NCBI RefSeq assembly: GCF_038396675.1
Contig: NC_088921.1
Coordinates: 12,069,001-12,133,000 of the forward strand
Length of the DNA stretch: 64,000 nt
Direction: 5' to 3'
From: Hydra vulgaris
Lineage: Eukaryota; Cnidaria; Hydrozoa; Anthoathecata; Hydridae
The notes beneath the pieces are model-generated. The model was given only the letters and a program-made list of their open reading frames with translations, was not told the origin of the DNA and searched no databases. The translations under genes were made by a program, and so were the position numbers. This document shows positions 1 to 14,100 of this stretch, piece after piece (positions within the stretch are counted from its first letter, which is position 1; the number at the start of each line of letters is the position of its first letter).

Positions 1-1574
1 TTCAATTTTCGCTTAAGGTGCTCATAATGCTCTATTCTGTCATATGCACAGATGTAATAGAATATGAAAATAGTTTAACAAAAAGTTAACAATATCAACT
101 ATCAAATAATCTCAGATTTTGAAAAACAATTTTAATAACAAAATTTCGACGAAAAGTCTATATTACTATTAAAAAAGTCTGTTTTTAATTTTTTCTGAAA
201 AATCTTTATCTTGTAACTCTAAGTTTAATAAGTTTAAGTTGTTTTGTTATATATCACTGATTTAGAACCCCCTTACCACTGCATCTTTTTAACCCCCTCT
301 TCCTCTGCGTACTTACGTATTATTACTTACAAAAAAACGTCTTTTTAAACCCGACGCGAAAGGTTTTTGAAACATTAAAAACAAAAATATTATTCAATTC
401 CACGTTTCATTAGCCAAATTTATTTGACGCAGTCCGCACACTTATGTTTACGATTTAGGGAAAAATAAATAAAAAATGGTACCTTCTCAGTTTGATAAAA
501 AATTAAAAACAAGTGTTCTTCATCCTAACATTTATCCTTTTTCTGGCTAGATTTTTAAAACGCTTCAATTGATTTGTTCTTCTGCTTTATGCTTTATAAA
601 AATTTTAAATCAAAAGATTCTAATGGTCTACTCAAAATACTCTCGTTTACCAAGATCGAAAAGTGTACAAAAAACCTAAATAAAGTTGTTTAAAACAAGT
701 TTATAAAAAGAGAAAAAATACAAACATTTTGCCAGACAAAGTGATATGCTGAAACAAAAATACAATTCAGCAAAAAGAAAATTATAGTTTTAAAAATTAT
801 AAAAGGAACCCTTCATATATACAAGTTCAAAAATAAAATTTTCAGAATATTTAAATTGCTTTTATCTCGAAAAAATTACAATGGGAAAAAACTTTAAGTT
901 TTTTATAAATTTTCTTAATGGTTTTAACATAACAAAACCAAATTGTCAAATTTGATTTTTAACATAGCGAAATTAGATTGCAAAACTTGATTTCAAGATA
1001 ATTTCAGTTTTTCATTTTCTTCCAACCATGTAATGAATTTTCTGTTTCTTCAACAATGACTAATAAAGTATTATTTGTTAAATTTAAAAACGTTTGATGT
1101 ATTGGTCTCTAGCAGGTATGATTTAAAAACATTAAGTTTTGTATCTGCACACTCAATCTGTAGCTGGCATTGAACATAACATTGAGGGAAATTTTCTACT
1201 TGTTGTTCATGGCCCAACACATTCAACACAGCTTTGAGTTTTCTAGTCTAACAAGCTTCAATCAGGGTCACATATCTTTATCAGGGCTACAAACATATTT
1301 ATTGTTCATTAGGTTAATAAAGTATACGCATTTTTCAATTTTGGATTTAGAAATAAGTTTTTAAATAATTTACTTTTTTGAATATTTTCTAAATGGCCTA
1401 GGCCCGGTGTAGAAGCCTGGTTTTATATTTAAAAACAATTCAATATAATATAAAACTTTAAAAGTTTCCCAAAAAAAACCAAGTAAATTAGAAAGTCAAC
1501 AGTTGTACAGTTGGCAGTCAGCTGAAATTTTATGTTTTCTAAAATCATGCCACTTTGTGTTTTGTTCTAAGTTT

Positions 1575-1630
1575 ATTGACCTTAGTAACCGCATGGCTCG
1601 TTTTGGAGCCATGCGGTTACTAAGATCAAT
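1575..1630. repeat. Near-perfect 25-bp hairpin
   Basis: The arms 1575-1599 and 1606-1630 are reverse complements with one mismatch, around a 6-nt loop. The inner 19 bp, beginning CTTAGTAACCGCATGGCTC, are perfect. It is more GC-rich than its surroundings. It may be a fold-back transposon core or a structured RNA; no gene can be attached to it. Confidence 0.85.
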
Positions 1631-2765
1631 ATTTACAATACCAGTGTCAAAACGCTCTCTATTAATGAGAAATATGCATTTTAAACCGTTACAAGTGCTT
1701 TGTACATGAGTATTTTCAGTGTTATTTAAAATGATATTAGTGACACTTTGGGTATTATTTTTAAAAGTGTAATTTTTCTTAAAATATCACTATTATTTGA
1801 ATCTTCTGTGAGTTTATTGATATAGAGGTCAATGTTTTCAAATTTAGTGTTATCTATGTGAAGTATAATTAAATCAAATAATTAGGTATTAAAACAAATA
1901 CAATCTGATAAAATAAAGGCAGTTCTTTGTAACTATTTATAATGTAAATGTTAACAGACAGATGATTTGCGTTTAAATTTCAATTTAATTTGTACAAAAT
2001 AAACACGCTGCAGATAAACAGCCACTTTTTTAAAGTGCTATTTCAATTTTAAAACAATTAATGATACATCTTTTTAAAAATAGTTTAGTTCTGGATCTGC
2101 TGATATAGCAATTATGTCATCTCTTTTTTTATTATTATTTAAGGACTCTCTTAATTTAAAAAAATGGTTACACTTTGTAACTGTTCTGTGCAAGATAGAG
2201 TGAATCTTTTCTTTTATAGTTTTCATTGCAGTTAGTATTTTATCATTATTGTGTTTTAAAAAACACAAAAGTGAAAGTAAGCGAAAGTACACAACTTACT
2301 TGAACTCACAGGACAACTGCAATGTTCTATTTCAGGATTAAATCAATCAAAAAGTAAGACAACTAATCTCATATAGCGACTATATAATTTTATACTCTTA
2401 GATTTAATGATTTAATTTTCACTTCGTAGCATTCTTTATGCTTTTTCAGGAAGTCCTTCCTTTTTATGGTCACAATATCTGTAAATGACATCTTCACTAA
2501 TTTTCTTATCGTAAAATATCTTGTTTGATGACCATTCAGCTTTAATTTTAGGTATTATAAGTGAGACTGCATTGAAAATACAGGTTTGCTATTCAATAAC
2601 AATATTCAACAGCCTATTAGGCTTTAGTTTAATTTTTAGCTTTAAATAACATAAATACATTTGCGTTTTGTTTCGCAATTCCTCGAAAGTACCAAATCAT
2701 TTACAGTATCATTTACGTTTTTAATCATAATGAATTAGGAACTAATAGCAGCAGCAACGGTATTG

Positions 2766-2836
2766 TTTAGTTATTTTTTTTTTAATAACAAAGTTATTTT
2801 TTTTAATAACAAATTTTTTTTTTTAATAACAAAGTT
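2766..2836. repeat. Short T-rich tandem repeat
   Basis: Three imperfect copies of a roughly 24-bp unit made of a T run followed by TTTTAATAACAAA. Simple expansion with no visible function. Confidence 0.6.
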
Positions 2837-3239
2837 ACCATCTTTACTTTTTTCCCTACATCGAACTAATTTCGAGACCAGGCCTCTGAAATGAATTTGG
2901 CTAATAAAACATACTGTTACATAACATAATAATGATTTTTCTTTAACTCGTGAGTTTTATTGCTTTCGTTAAAAAAAAAAAATCAAGTTTGAGGAGAAAT
3001 AAAAAAACAAACGCCGGTAAACCGCCCCTAGTACGCGCTAGTACGTTTTTGAGTAGCCCCACCTCCCCCAATAAACTGTACAATGGAAATTTCATACAAA
3101 TTCTATTAGAAATAAATACTCAAAAATCTCTTCTATGCTAAATATAGAGTGACTATTTGTTAATACAAAGTCTTTAAAAAGTATACTTTTTATTTCTATT
3201 ATGCTATAAATAGTGACCATTTTTTAATACTAAATCTTA

Positions 3240-3560
3240 TATAATATGAAATATATACATTTTACTTATCAATGGTTGTCTTACCTACTGCAATATTGCT
3301 TGAGAAACTACTTATTTCAGTTAACTAAAGAAATCAAAAAAATAAACAGGAAACAAAAAAATGTCCCCAGGATTTTATTTGGCGTTAACAAAATGGTTAA
3401 TTACGAATCTCTTTTTAGGAAACTTAATGCCCTTAATCTTTATAAACTTAATATACACCAAGTTTTACTATTCATGATTAAAACAAAACATGGTACATCT
3501 TTATGGTTTTTCTTAGAAAAATTTTTATAATTTATTTAATTAAGAAACAGTTTTCTTCAA
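3240..3560 (+). pseudogene. LINE ORF2 C-terminal remnant
   Basis: The open frame 3246-3530 encodes about 94 residues resembling the end of a CR1/jockey-type reverse-transcriptase protein. It has a basic stretch followed by RILFGVNKM, then PLF-like and LNLYKLNIHQVLLFM segments, as in the region after the RT thumb. No RT catalytic motif is present and the 5' part is gone. It is a dead 3' fragment and a different family from the LINE copies at 16-18 and 34-58 kb. Family assignment is by pattern recognition only. Confidence 0.5.
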
Positions 3561-4203
3561 TTAACATGTTTAATTTAATTTTATTACAAAAGAAACTTTT
3601 TTAAGATGTTAACATTTTAAAATTAATATCTAATTATTAATTTACAATTAAGCAAAGAACGTTATTTGTAACTTAAAATAAAACTTTTATTTCCGAACAA
3701 AAAAACTTCGAATAAAAATTCTACAAAACTTTCGAACTTTTTTATTTTGACAACAAAAATCGTTTGAAGAAACAAATGGCGAAATCCTTAAATTTTTAAA
3801 ATAGTTGTTCATGAACATAAATATATTTAGTAAATCGAAAATTAAAATAATTCAAAAAATATTAAACATATTCCACAAAAATGTTAAATATATAAAATAT
3901 TAAACAAAAGATTTCCACATAGCGTTATTAATATTTTCAAATTTTTTAAAACCTCAAAAAAATTTTCCTCTACGTCTATGTTATTTAAAATCAATTTATC
4001 AAAAAAGAAAACGAAAATAATTCTAGTTTTTATTTATTTATTTATAACTATATATCTTATTATATTCATTTAATAAAAATTATAATTAATGTTAATTAAA
4101 CTAAAATTTTAAACATTCATTTAAGAGGTTGCTGAAAAAGTGTTAAAACTTTTTAGTATGTTGCATTACTATAAATATATATTGAAAGAAATAATCATGT
4201 TGC

Positions 4204-4240
<37 letters not shown>

Positions 4241-4440
4241 TAATAACAACAATAATAAATACAATAATAATATATAAAATAATTGATTATTTTACTATTA
4301 CTAATATTTAAAAATAAAATTAATTATATTTTATAAATTTAAATTTTTAAATTAAAAATATAAAACTAAAACATTAACAAAACAAAATTATTAAAACTAA
4401 TTCGTATATTTTGATTATAAAATAATACATTAAATATTTC
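3561..4440. other. AT-rich intergenic stretch
   Basis: No coding signal. It contains an (AAT)n microsatellite at 4204-4262 and lies immediately downstream of the NLR gene's polyadenylation signal. Confidence 0.6.
4204..4262. repeat. (AAT)n microsatellite
   Basis: About nineteen TAA/AAT triplets, with AAC interruptions in the second half. Confidence 0.9.
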
Positions 4441-4441
4441 A

Positions 4442-4447
4442 TTTATT
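4442..4447 (-). terminator. Polyadenylation signal of the NLR gene
   Basis: AATAAA on the minus strand lies 24 nt beyond the stop codon of the terminal NLR exon. It is a canonical metazoan signal at a plausible distance, implying a very short 3' UTR. In AT-rich DNA the hexamer can occur by chance, so the position is the main support. Confidence 0.5.
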
Positions 4448-4470
4448 ACTTTATAATTATAGTTTATATT

Positions 4471-5156
4471 TTACTTAAGATAATAAACATTTTTCTGTGT
4501 TATAAAGTTTTTTAATTTATCGAGGTTATAAAAATATTTTCCACGGTACACGATCCACAAATCCTTGACATTCGAACAACGAATCCATTCACAAATCTCT
4601 TCAATGAAATCGATGTCGTCGTGAAGGTTAAGTTGTAATCCTTCACAAAGATTAATCCACGGAAGAAAATTTTCTTCAAAATCTTTTTTCGTTATTAAAT
4701 AACGTGAGATGAGTATCACCAACCATTTAATCTTATCTTTCGGTTTCCATTCTTCGAATTTAATTGGACAAAAAAATTTGACTTGGCGAACATTTGTTGA
4801 ACATTGAATTATAAGATTTTTTTCTTCATCACTTAAAATATTTTTATTAACATGTAACCTCGATAACTTTCTTCCAGATTTAATGTAATGATTTACGAAA
4901 TAATTTTCACAAGAAGTTTTGTAAGAAGTTTTTCCATCGTCAATCGAAATATTCCACTCTCGTTTCTTGTCCATCCATTCTTCTCGTTCATCGACGATAA
5001 ATTTTATTTTATCATTAAATGATGATTGATTTTCATAAAAACATTCAATGAATAAATCAACGTAATTATAATTAACGTAATAAGTTTTTGATTTAAAATA
5101 AGTATGATTTTTTGATTGATAGTTTTTTAATTGACAAGATAATATAAGTAGACGAT
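4471..5156 (-). CDS. NLR terminal exon: unrecognised C-terminal domain
   Basis: The exon starts after the acceptor TTCTTTAG (AG at 5158-5157). With the G carried over from the NACHT exon it opens in frame as D-R-L-L-I-L. It encodes 228 residues and a TAA stop. The content is charged and aromatic with an alternating helical look, including the segment EEICEWIRCSNVKDLWIVY near the end. No leucine-rich, TPR or WD motif is convincing. In NLRs this position normally holds the ligand-sensing region. An ATG at 4974 is internal, not the start. Confidence 0.75.
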
Positions 5157-8100
5157 CTAAAGAAAAAACAATAATAAAATAAAAATAAACAAATAAATAA
5201 AAATTTAAACAATAATCGGAATTAATAACATATGTAATGAAATATAATCAACATAATGATACATATATTTATAAATATAAAATTTATTACATAATTTTAT
5301 AATAAATTATAATATTTATATATATATAATATATTTACATACTACGTATAAGGTTATAAAAGAATAAAAAATCAATAAAAAATATTATAATTAAATACAT
5401 TATATATTACATAATAGTATTTACATTAATATTAAATTATATACGTTTAAATAATAAAATTATATATATATATAAAAAAAAGTAACTTTCAATTAAACAA
5501 TTTTTTACTAAAATTCAATAAAGTTTCAACGTAATTATAGGTTTTTGATTTAAGTTTTTGACGATCTAAAGAAAAAACAAAAATAAAATAACAAATAAAA
5601 AAAAGTTAAAATAATAATCGAAATTATGATATTCTACATATTAATACATAAATAAATTAAATTAAAATTAAAGTTAAATATTACTAAATATACAAAATAA
5701 CTTTATTTTATTATAAATGTAACATGCTTAAAAAAATATAAAACAAATTAATTCATATGAACAAAAAAAAAAGTACTTCGTAATTCATTTCAAACCAACG
5801 TAGAAATTAATTTAAATTTACAAAAATTACATCGTTTAGTTGTTTTAATAATACACAAGGAAATCGTTCTTCATTCAAACACAGATTTTGAATAAAAGTT
5901 TGTAAATCGAATTCGTATTAAAAAATTAAATTTAGAAATATAAAATCGAAAATCTCCTTCGACTATCTTTTTTTGAAATATGTGAAAAAAACCATAAAAA
6001 ACTCAAAGAGTGAGAGTTTAAATATTCGATTTCGACGTTGATTTGAAACTCAAAAAAAAAAAAAAAAAAAAAAATCATCACAGAGAATTTATGTTTTTTA
6101 ATACAAAATATAATCTGTTTATAACTTGTATATTTTATAATATGAAATATATTATGTGATGCATTTTAATAGAATAAACAATAGTTTCACAGAGAAATAA
6201 GAAATACTTATAAAAAGAAATAAGAACAGGTCACGAAAAACAAAAGATTTTTATAACTTTTTAAAAAATTTTTTAAACAAAAGATTAAAACTTATTGCAA
6301 AATAATAGTCAAAATCATAGTTAAAAATAGTTCCATTGCTACCAGGGTTGTTGAAGCATAACTACCAGGGTTGTTAAAGTATTGCTACCAGGGTTGTTAA
6401 AGCATAACTACCTGGGTTGTTAAAGCATAGCTACCAGGGTTGGCATCAAATACATTTTACTAAATACGTTAATTCTAGATTCCCAAATAAAAATTCAAAT
6501 AAAAGTCTGTATAAGTAGCATTTTCAAACCGAACACAAATATTCATATTTTAGGTTTAAAAAAAATACCAATAACTTTTCGAGGCAAACCAGATAAAATA
6601 CTAAATAGAAGAATGAAGTGGAAAAACATCACTTAAAAACAAATTTTTAAATCAATTTAATGTTAAAAAATAAAAAATAAAAACTAACAACGAATCTATT
6701 GCTTTCTACCAAAACGTTTTTCGCTAATAAAATGGAAAAATTTTGTTTTAGAAATATTTATAAAACAAATATTAAAAGTCGTTAAAATCTTTATTTCACA
6801 CAATCATTTTATAAATATATTTTTTTACTTTATATATTTGATATTTCTCTGTATTCTTTTTAAGCTAATGTTACAGACGTTCTTGGCGAAAATTAAACAT
6901 ACGTTGTAAGCAGAAAAAAAAACGAAAAAATTATTTACAGGAATTATATTTTATTCCGGTAAGTAATATTGGACGATTAAAACTTGGACCGACTGTTAAT
7001 TAACAAAAAAAAAGTGCGAAATCGTGGAAATATATAGTAACTAAATAGATTGAAAAGAAAATCAATTAAAATTACAATCGATTAAAATCTCAAAATGTTT
7101 AAAAATCAATACGACACGCTTGATTTTGATGTTTATATTAAAAAAATGAGCTTTAAATTAAAATCAATATAACTTCAAAAATGTCTAATTGATATCAAAC
7201 GTTTAGTTTTCTCAACGAAATTATACTGTTCACTCTAATTAAACTAAATCAAAAGATCTGTTTTTTCTTAAATTTTATGAAATAATTTAATGTATCCAAA
7301 AAAAAAATGATATGCTCTATAAAAAAAAAATTGTTTCAAGCTAAGGTCTTGTAACAATTTGAATTTAGTTTCAAAACAAGATTTTTTAAATTATTAACTA
7401 CGACAATTAAAACTGAAGAATACTTACAACTTATTAAATTTAAAAAGTTTAGCTATCAGTGTTAATTTCAATAAACGATGGTGACAAAATGATTCCTTAA
7501 AACATTTTAAGAAAAAAAACCAAATTGTGTGATTTTAAATATCAAAAACTCGATCATCGAACTTCAAAAAATCTTTCAGAAAATTCGAACAAAATTATAA
7601 TCAAATTGTAAACAACCGTTTTGCTAATAGTTAAACGTATCGTAACTATCGCAACAATTTTTATAAAATGAGAATCTAGCGAATTGCGAACAAAAGTAAA
7701 TTTTCAAGATTTTTTTTTATCACATTTTATAAAATGACTATAAACCAAGTTTAAGGATTGAAAATGTGACTTTTAATTTAAAATGTGCTAGAGAACATAA
7801 ACAAATAAGTTTCTGTATAAAATATTATAGAAAAAAAAAATTGGAACAAAAAAATAATTGCGGTTTTCGTTTATATTATCTTTCTTTGGCATCATTAACA
7901 TATTAAAGTCACTTGAAGAAAAGTGAAATATGTGAGTTACTAAGTGGACTACTAAAAAAAATAAACTTGCATATTATTATTAGTTTACAAAAGTAATACC
8001 TATTAAGAAAAAAAATGAATTAAAAAATAACTCACATAACAGATTAAAAAACATTATACTTACCTATAAAACAAAACTTGAAAAATTAGGTAAAAAAAAC

Positions 8101-11100
8101 AACGCTTGCTATGAACTGCCTTAACTCTGGTTTATATTTAAAATCGCTAATATTAAAAACGGTTTAATATTATCAATATGCAATCTGTCATCAGATTGAT
8201 ATATATATATTTTTTTGATAATCTTTGATTATTGTTAACTATAATTACTGATGACAATTTTAGCTTATTTTTAATTTAGATAAAAACACTTGTCATAAAG
8301 TTAAAAAGCTTAAAAATTTGATAAATAATTCAATATTTATTTTAAAACCATTTTTTGTTTTTCTTTTGTTTTAAAAACAAATTAATTGATTTTAATCAAG
8401 TTTTTGTAATAGTATAAAAATAAATAAATATAAACTATATACATGATAACATTATAAAACAACAAAAAATTTAGAAATGACAGAATTACTCTACTTACCC
8501 CCAAAATAATTTGCATTAACAAAAATATTTTTTTTTAGAAAAATAAGGTAAAAATTTATATATTTGTCATGTCTTTTTGCATAATAGAACTTACCTAAAA
8601 TAGAATACAAAAGTTCTTCAGAACCATTTTTTGAAGGATTTAAGTTAACAAGTAACTTTAATAAACTATTTTGGCTTTTATTAGTTAATCCACAAATCAT
8701 TGATAAACAACTCAACAGCTTTTCTTTGGCTATAATCTCTTCAATACTTAAACAATTATATGCATATACAGATGCACAAAACTCCATTATTGTTAAGTGT
8801 GCAAATTGATAATAACATCCCTCATCTGTTTCAATCTTTTCTATAAATCCAAAAAGATTACTTTCATTGTTATCAAAATCAATGATAAAAGTTTGAATTT
8901 CTTCTTCTGAAAAAATTACTTTATTTTCAACAAACAATTCATATGCAATTTTACAAATATTTAAAATATATTTTTTATTGGAATCATCTTCGATTATCTT
9001 ATTCATCAATTTATTTGTTTTTATGATGTGATTTTGAAAAAAGTATAAAAAAATACTTGCATATAAATTTGTCATTGTTAAGAAAGAATTTTTATTTCTT
9101 TCTTTTGAATTAATAATAATTTTACACATGGAACATAAATAAAATGGAACAGATGCCATGGCTTTTGCAATTGGAGAGCTGTTTAAAGTTTCTTTTACAA
9201 CATCTTTTTTTTCTTCTCTAACATTATTTTCTATATAATTATGTATTCCTTTTTGGTTAAATCCCATTATTTGAATGGTTAACTTATTACTATGCTCTGT
9301 AGATATACTTTGGTATTGATCAATTGCATAAACTCTACCAGCAACTACATATTTGTAGTTTTGAATTTCTATTAAAACATTAACGATTGGATACTTACAA
9401 CTTGAGCTGGGATTTATTAACTCATTTAAAAATTTAAACTCATCTAATCCATCAATGATAAACAGTGCAGGATGATTACTAATTTTGAAATCATTTATAA
9501 TATCTTTGTAGAAAACATTTAGTAATTCATTAATATTAGAAATATTTGGATATTGATTAAGCCTTCTGCATTCCAAATAAAACACAAGTTCAACACTTTT
9601 CCAAATTAAATTATTTGACCAATCAAGCAAACATTTTCGAAGCAACCATGTTTTTCCAATACCAGCTACTCCAGATATTAATATTACAGACTTTTCTTTC
9701 ATAAAAATTTCATTATACGGAATAGGTTTATAGTTCATTTGCTTTACAAGAAAATTTTTTCGTTCAAAATTAAAAACAATATCCATTTGAGTATTAACTG
9801 CATCAACAATACATAGATCAACAAAATTATCCATCAGATCAACATTTGCAGGTACTTTCAACGGTGGTTGAACTTCATTTATTTTCCCATAGTTTTCACG
9901 ATAATAATTTTTCAGTGCTGTGCACATCTCTGATGTATCTAAATATAAACAATTGATCGAAGTCATCATCATCATCATCATCATCACTTCTTAAATATTT
10001 TAGTATGCACAGGTCTCATAGTTTTGAATTCAGAAACTATACATAACAAATTTTACATTTTAATTCTGAAATTTGTATTTACAATTAATTTGAATTCTTA
10101 ACCAAGTGTTTATTTAGATTTTTGTTTTATTATTTTGAGTAAAGACTTCTTATTACATTTTGCGATGAGTTCTGTTTAAGCAAGAAGCAATAAAAAGGCT
10201 GGAATGGCCAAATTACACCGTTTTACTTATGCCAAGTCTTTTTTATATGAAATGAAAGCTCTCAATATATACAATGTTTTCAATATTTGTTTTATGCACA
10301 AATGTAAAAATAACTTAACGTTAACGAATCAGTTAAACTAAAATATTAAAAAGTTAGTGCTAATCGAAACTAAAAATTAAAAAAAAAGTTTTAATAAACA
10401 ATACGTATAAGTTTATTTGTTATACAACTTTGAATTGAAACTTTAGAAACCGTGCTCACAAACAACAAAAGAAAAAATTTTACATCACTAGTTTCACAAT
10501 GTACTTCTTAAAATAAATGTCGGTATATAAGTTATTTATGTATTATATTTGTATATATACTTACACTAATATATATTATATTAGTATAAGTCTATAATAT
10601 ATTTATTAAGTATATAATCAAGTATATAAAGTATTATTCACTTGATAATAATTAAATGGTGCATTCAGTTTAAATTAGAAAGCAGTTTCCTATTCTGTAC
10701 AAAAACTTGAATTAAAAGTTATGAAGTCATTACTGCTACTAATAGAAGGGAATGTTGCCTATTTTCAAAACGTTTCATCCCAATGAGAATAGAAAAGTTT
10801 AATTTAAAAATTGATTGAATTTAAAAAAATCAAAAGTTTAAATCTACAAGATTTTGTAAAAGCATAAGATTCTTTTGCTTTATTGTTGTTTTTTTTCACA
10901 CATCTTTTGTAAATAAAAGAAATATTCTTAATCTTTTTATTTTTTATTTTTAACTATTATTTATCTTTAATTTAAATTAAAAACGTTTCTGTTGTTAAGA
11001 ATGTCAAGCTTTTTCATTTAACTCCAAAAGGGAAATAAAGTTACGTAGTCATCTTTTAGTTTAAATAATCGTCTTTTAGTTTAAATGGCGATATTTCATC

Positions 11101-14100
11101 GTTTTTATTTAATATCAATTTTACTATGTATAATTAACTTTCAAGTTTACTTTTATTAGTACTACCCCATGCAATGTTTACATAGTTATATGATAATGAA
11201 CTAAAGAGTAATATAATAGAAATAAGGTTTGTTTGTTAAGAACATTTATTTTGTTTTTAAGACTATTTATTTTGTTTTTAATTTTATTTCTGTTTGTTAA
11301 GATTTTTTCAAAATTTTTAATTGAAATTTTGTTTTGTTTGTTAAGATGTTAATTTTTACTTTACATTTTACAATTTACCATTTCACCCGGAAGGTCAACG
11401 AACCCATTGAAACATTCTGACAATAATTGAAACACAGTAAAAACATGTCATACAAGTCTATTGCAGTTAATACTCAAGTTCCTACTATCTATTAACTATT
11501 ATCTATTAGTTACTTAATTGCTAACTTTACTAAAAGTTTTTTTCTGCCAACCCATTAATTAATGTTAAAGCTAGCACAGGAAAACTGAGGTTTTTTCAGC
11601 AAGGTTTGCTGGTGCTTCTGCTACAGTATTTTAAATAAAGTGCGCAGATTTTCAGATCTTTTCTTTTCATTGCAGTCATTGCTTGCAAAACTTGCATGTC
11701 TATTGACTTTGAACCACAATTGAGTGTACAAGATAAAAAAAGTTTCGGTCAAAAATCTATGCTATTCCTTATCATTTTATAGAATTAAAAAAAATGAAAT
11801 TTGAGATGAACTTTGTTTTTGTTAACTCTGTTACTAGTATAGCCATCCACAACAAATTTTTTTTTTCTTAACATTACTCAAAAATTTATTAACATATCAA
11901 CCTGAATTCAAATGCAAAAAAAAGCTACTTTATTTTCTTAAAATATTTTCTTTCAATTTCATGAAAATCAACGCCACAAAGTATTTTCCTATTTTTCCAA
12001 TTTTTAATTTAAGTAAAATTTTTTGTTAGCTAAATTTTTTCATTAATTCTAACCCTGTTGGAGTTACGGTAAAAAATGTAAGTGTTAACTTTGTAAACAA
12101 CAAAAATGTTAAGAAAAAACGCCAAAAACTTTTGAAAATTCACATTTTGCAAATTAAAAATTTGAATGTGTTAGTACACTATATACAAACTAAACATCTT
12201 TACTTAAAACTTTAAATATGTCTGCACATAATTTTAATATCAAAAGTTCAGCTTTTAATAAAACTTTTAATAAAATTTTTTTTAAAACCCAAGCATCTAT
12301 TGATTCATTACAACTGCATCCATTGTTTAATTACAACTTTCATGTTGCTAAAAGTCTCTAGTTGTGACATAAACTGAAGCGCTTAATGGAATGCAAATGT
12401 TTTTTTTATAACCAACACAGACAAAATATAAAAGAGAAAATATAAGCTAATTATGTAAACTTAATCGTTAAAAAAACTATGCAGTGAGCAAACACATGTT
12501 ATTAAAAACAGATATTTTTCAACACAAAATACAATGCAGGTATGTTATAATTTTTAGTTTGTTGACAAAATTATAGCTGAGATCTGGTCTAATGTCTAGA
12601 TTGAAAAATTTCCTCTGATTGCAGATTTTTTAGCTCTCAAAAAATCTGAAATCTTTCTTAGTACTTTGAAACCAAGGATAACTTTAGTTATGCTTATCAT
12701 GTTTTGTTTTTTTTTAAATTTGAGTTTTTAACAAGTTTTTTTTTTTTATATGGATATGTATTTTTAAAACAAATTCTCTCCATATAATTTTTTTAAATAT
12801 ATATATTTTTTTGTTGATGCAACTCCCTCTCTTAAAACTATAGCTCTAAAAAACAAACTCAAGAAACTCAAACAAGACCACTGCACAAATAAACATATTG
12901 AGCAAAGTATTACTAGTGATATAATTGGGTCTTGGTCCAAATTTTCATTTTCAAAAAAAATCAAGGATAACTTCTGGTATTACAACACTGTAATACAATT
13001 TATATTTACAACAAAAAACCACCAAAATTACTAAAATTGGTCACTTTTTTTTACCTCTTTACATTTTAAGCTTTACCTTTACTTTTTAATCAAACAAAAG
13101 GATATTAAAACCTTATGACTACAAATCATTTTGGAATATACTTAATGTAAAGTAATTTAAAAAATATATATAATTACCTTTGTTGGCAGAAAATCTTGAA
13201 GTTATTTCTGTTGAACATGGAGTTTCTAAATGATTCAATTTAAAAGCTTCAAAAAAATTTTTTTTGTGAGCGCAAAAGAACACAAAACTTACAAAAGAAT
13301 AAAAGTAAAAAACAATGTTCTAAGCAATCTTCTATTACAAGCAATAACAATCTTCTATTACAAGCAATAACAATCTTCTATTACATGCAATAACAATCTT
13401 CTATTACAAGCAATAACAACCTTCTATTACAAGCAATAACAATCTTCTATTACATGCAATAACAATCTTCTATTACAAGCAATAACAACCTTCTATTACA
13501 AGCAAAAGCAATTGTCTATTACAAGCAATAACAATCTTCTATTTTCATTTAAAGAACATTAATTAACAATATACAATAAATTATATTAACTAATATTGAT
13601 AATATTATTAGCCATTTTCGTTTGAAGAGCATTAATTAAAATTTTAATTACAAACCGATTTCAAAAAAGCTACACTATTTTTTTAACAATATTTTGTAGT
13701 ACTGCTAATACCGTAGTGAAACTTTTACAAATAATCAAAATTTTTCTTTGTTCTTTAGTAAGTAATATTAATGTTAGTTTACTCCAAACACTTAAATATT
13801 TCATTTATAACTTTGATGTTTATAAGATTTGATAAGGTTTTTTAAGGTTAGGCTTACTATTATTACATTTAAAATAAATTAAGTGATGGCTTTGAATAAA
13901 ATTGAAACCTACATAACCAAAATGCAAAGGAGGAAACTAAAGGTTCTTGATAAAGACAAAAATGTTAAAATCTGATTTTATTTAATGCAATTTTTTTTCA
14001 AACGTAAGATACTGTCTCAGAGTTAACAACCTGATAAAAACTAAATTAATATCAACATTCAGCATTCAACCTAACATTTAGAGTTGAATGTAATTGCCTA

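Larger units (their letters stand above)
1..3239. other. AT-rich flank without a recognisable gene
   Basis: No reading frame here resembles a known family. The short open frames (for example 1503-1709 plus and 2074-2292 minus) lack compositional or motif support. The stretch holds one near-perfect hairpin (1575-1630) and a T-rich triplicated motif (2766-2836). It lies beyond the 3' end of the NLR gene, which is transcribed towards it. Confidence 0.6.
5157..8594 (-). other. NLR intron 4
   Basis: A 3.4-kb AT-rich intron bounded by donor GTAAGT (8594) and acceptor AG (5157). It contains a duplicated copy of its own 3' splice region (5520-5640), a 23-bp minisatellite (6339-6443) and the left end of a hAT-type MITE starting at 6435. 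No coding exon was detected. Confidence 0.65.

Noticed and set aside
9963..9987. Run of eight Met codons as the start of the NACHT protein
   Set aside because: It is an (ATC)n tract lying 5' of a good acceptor (TTTATATTTAG) whose phase matches the linker exons, so it is best read as intron.
11580..11640. Possible third linker exon (minus strand EAPANLAEKTS)
   Set aside because: The peptide vaguely resembles the linkers, but the flanks are not homologous to the duplicated blocks, the polypyrimidine tract is poor and no good donor follows.
12764..12964. 66-residue minus-strand frame in the NLR intron
   Set aside because: Hydrophobic low-complexity translation with no splice context or family resemblance.
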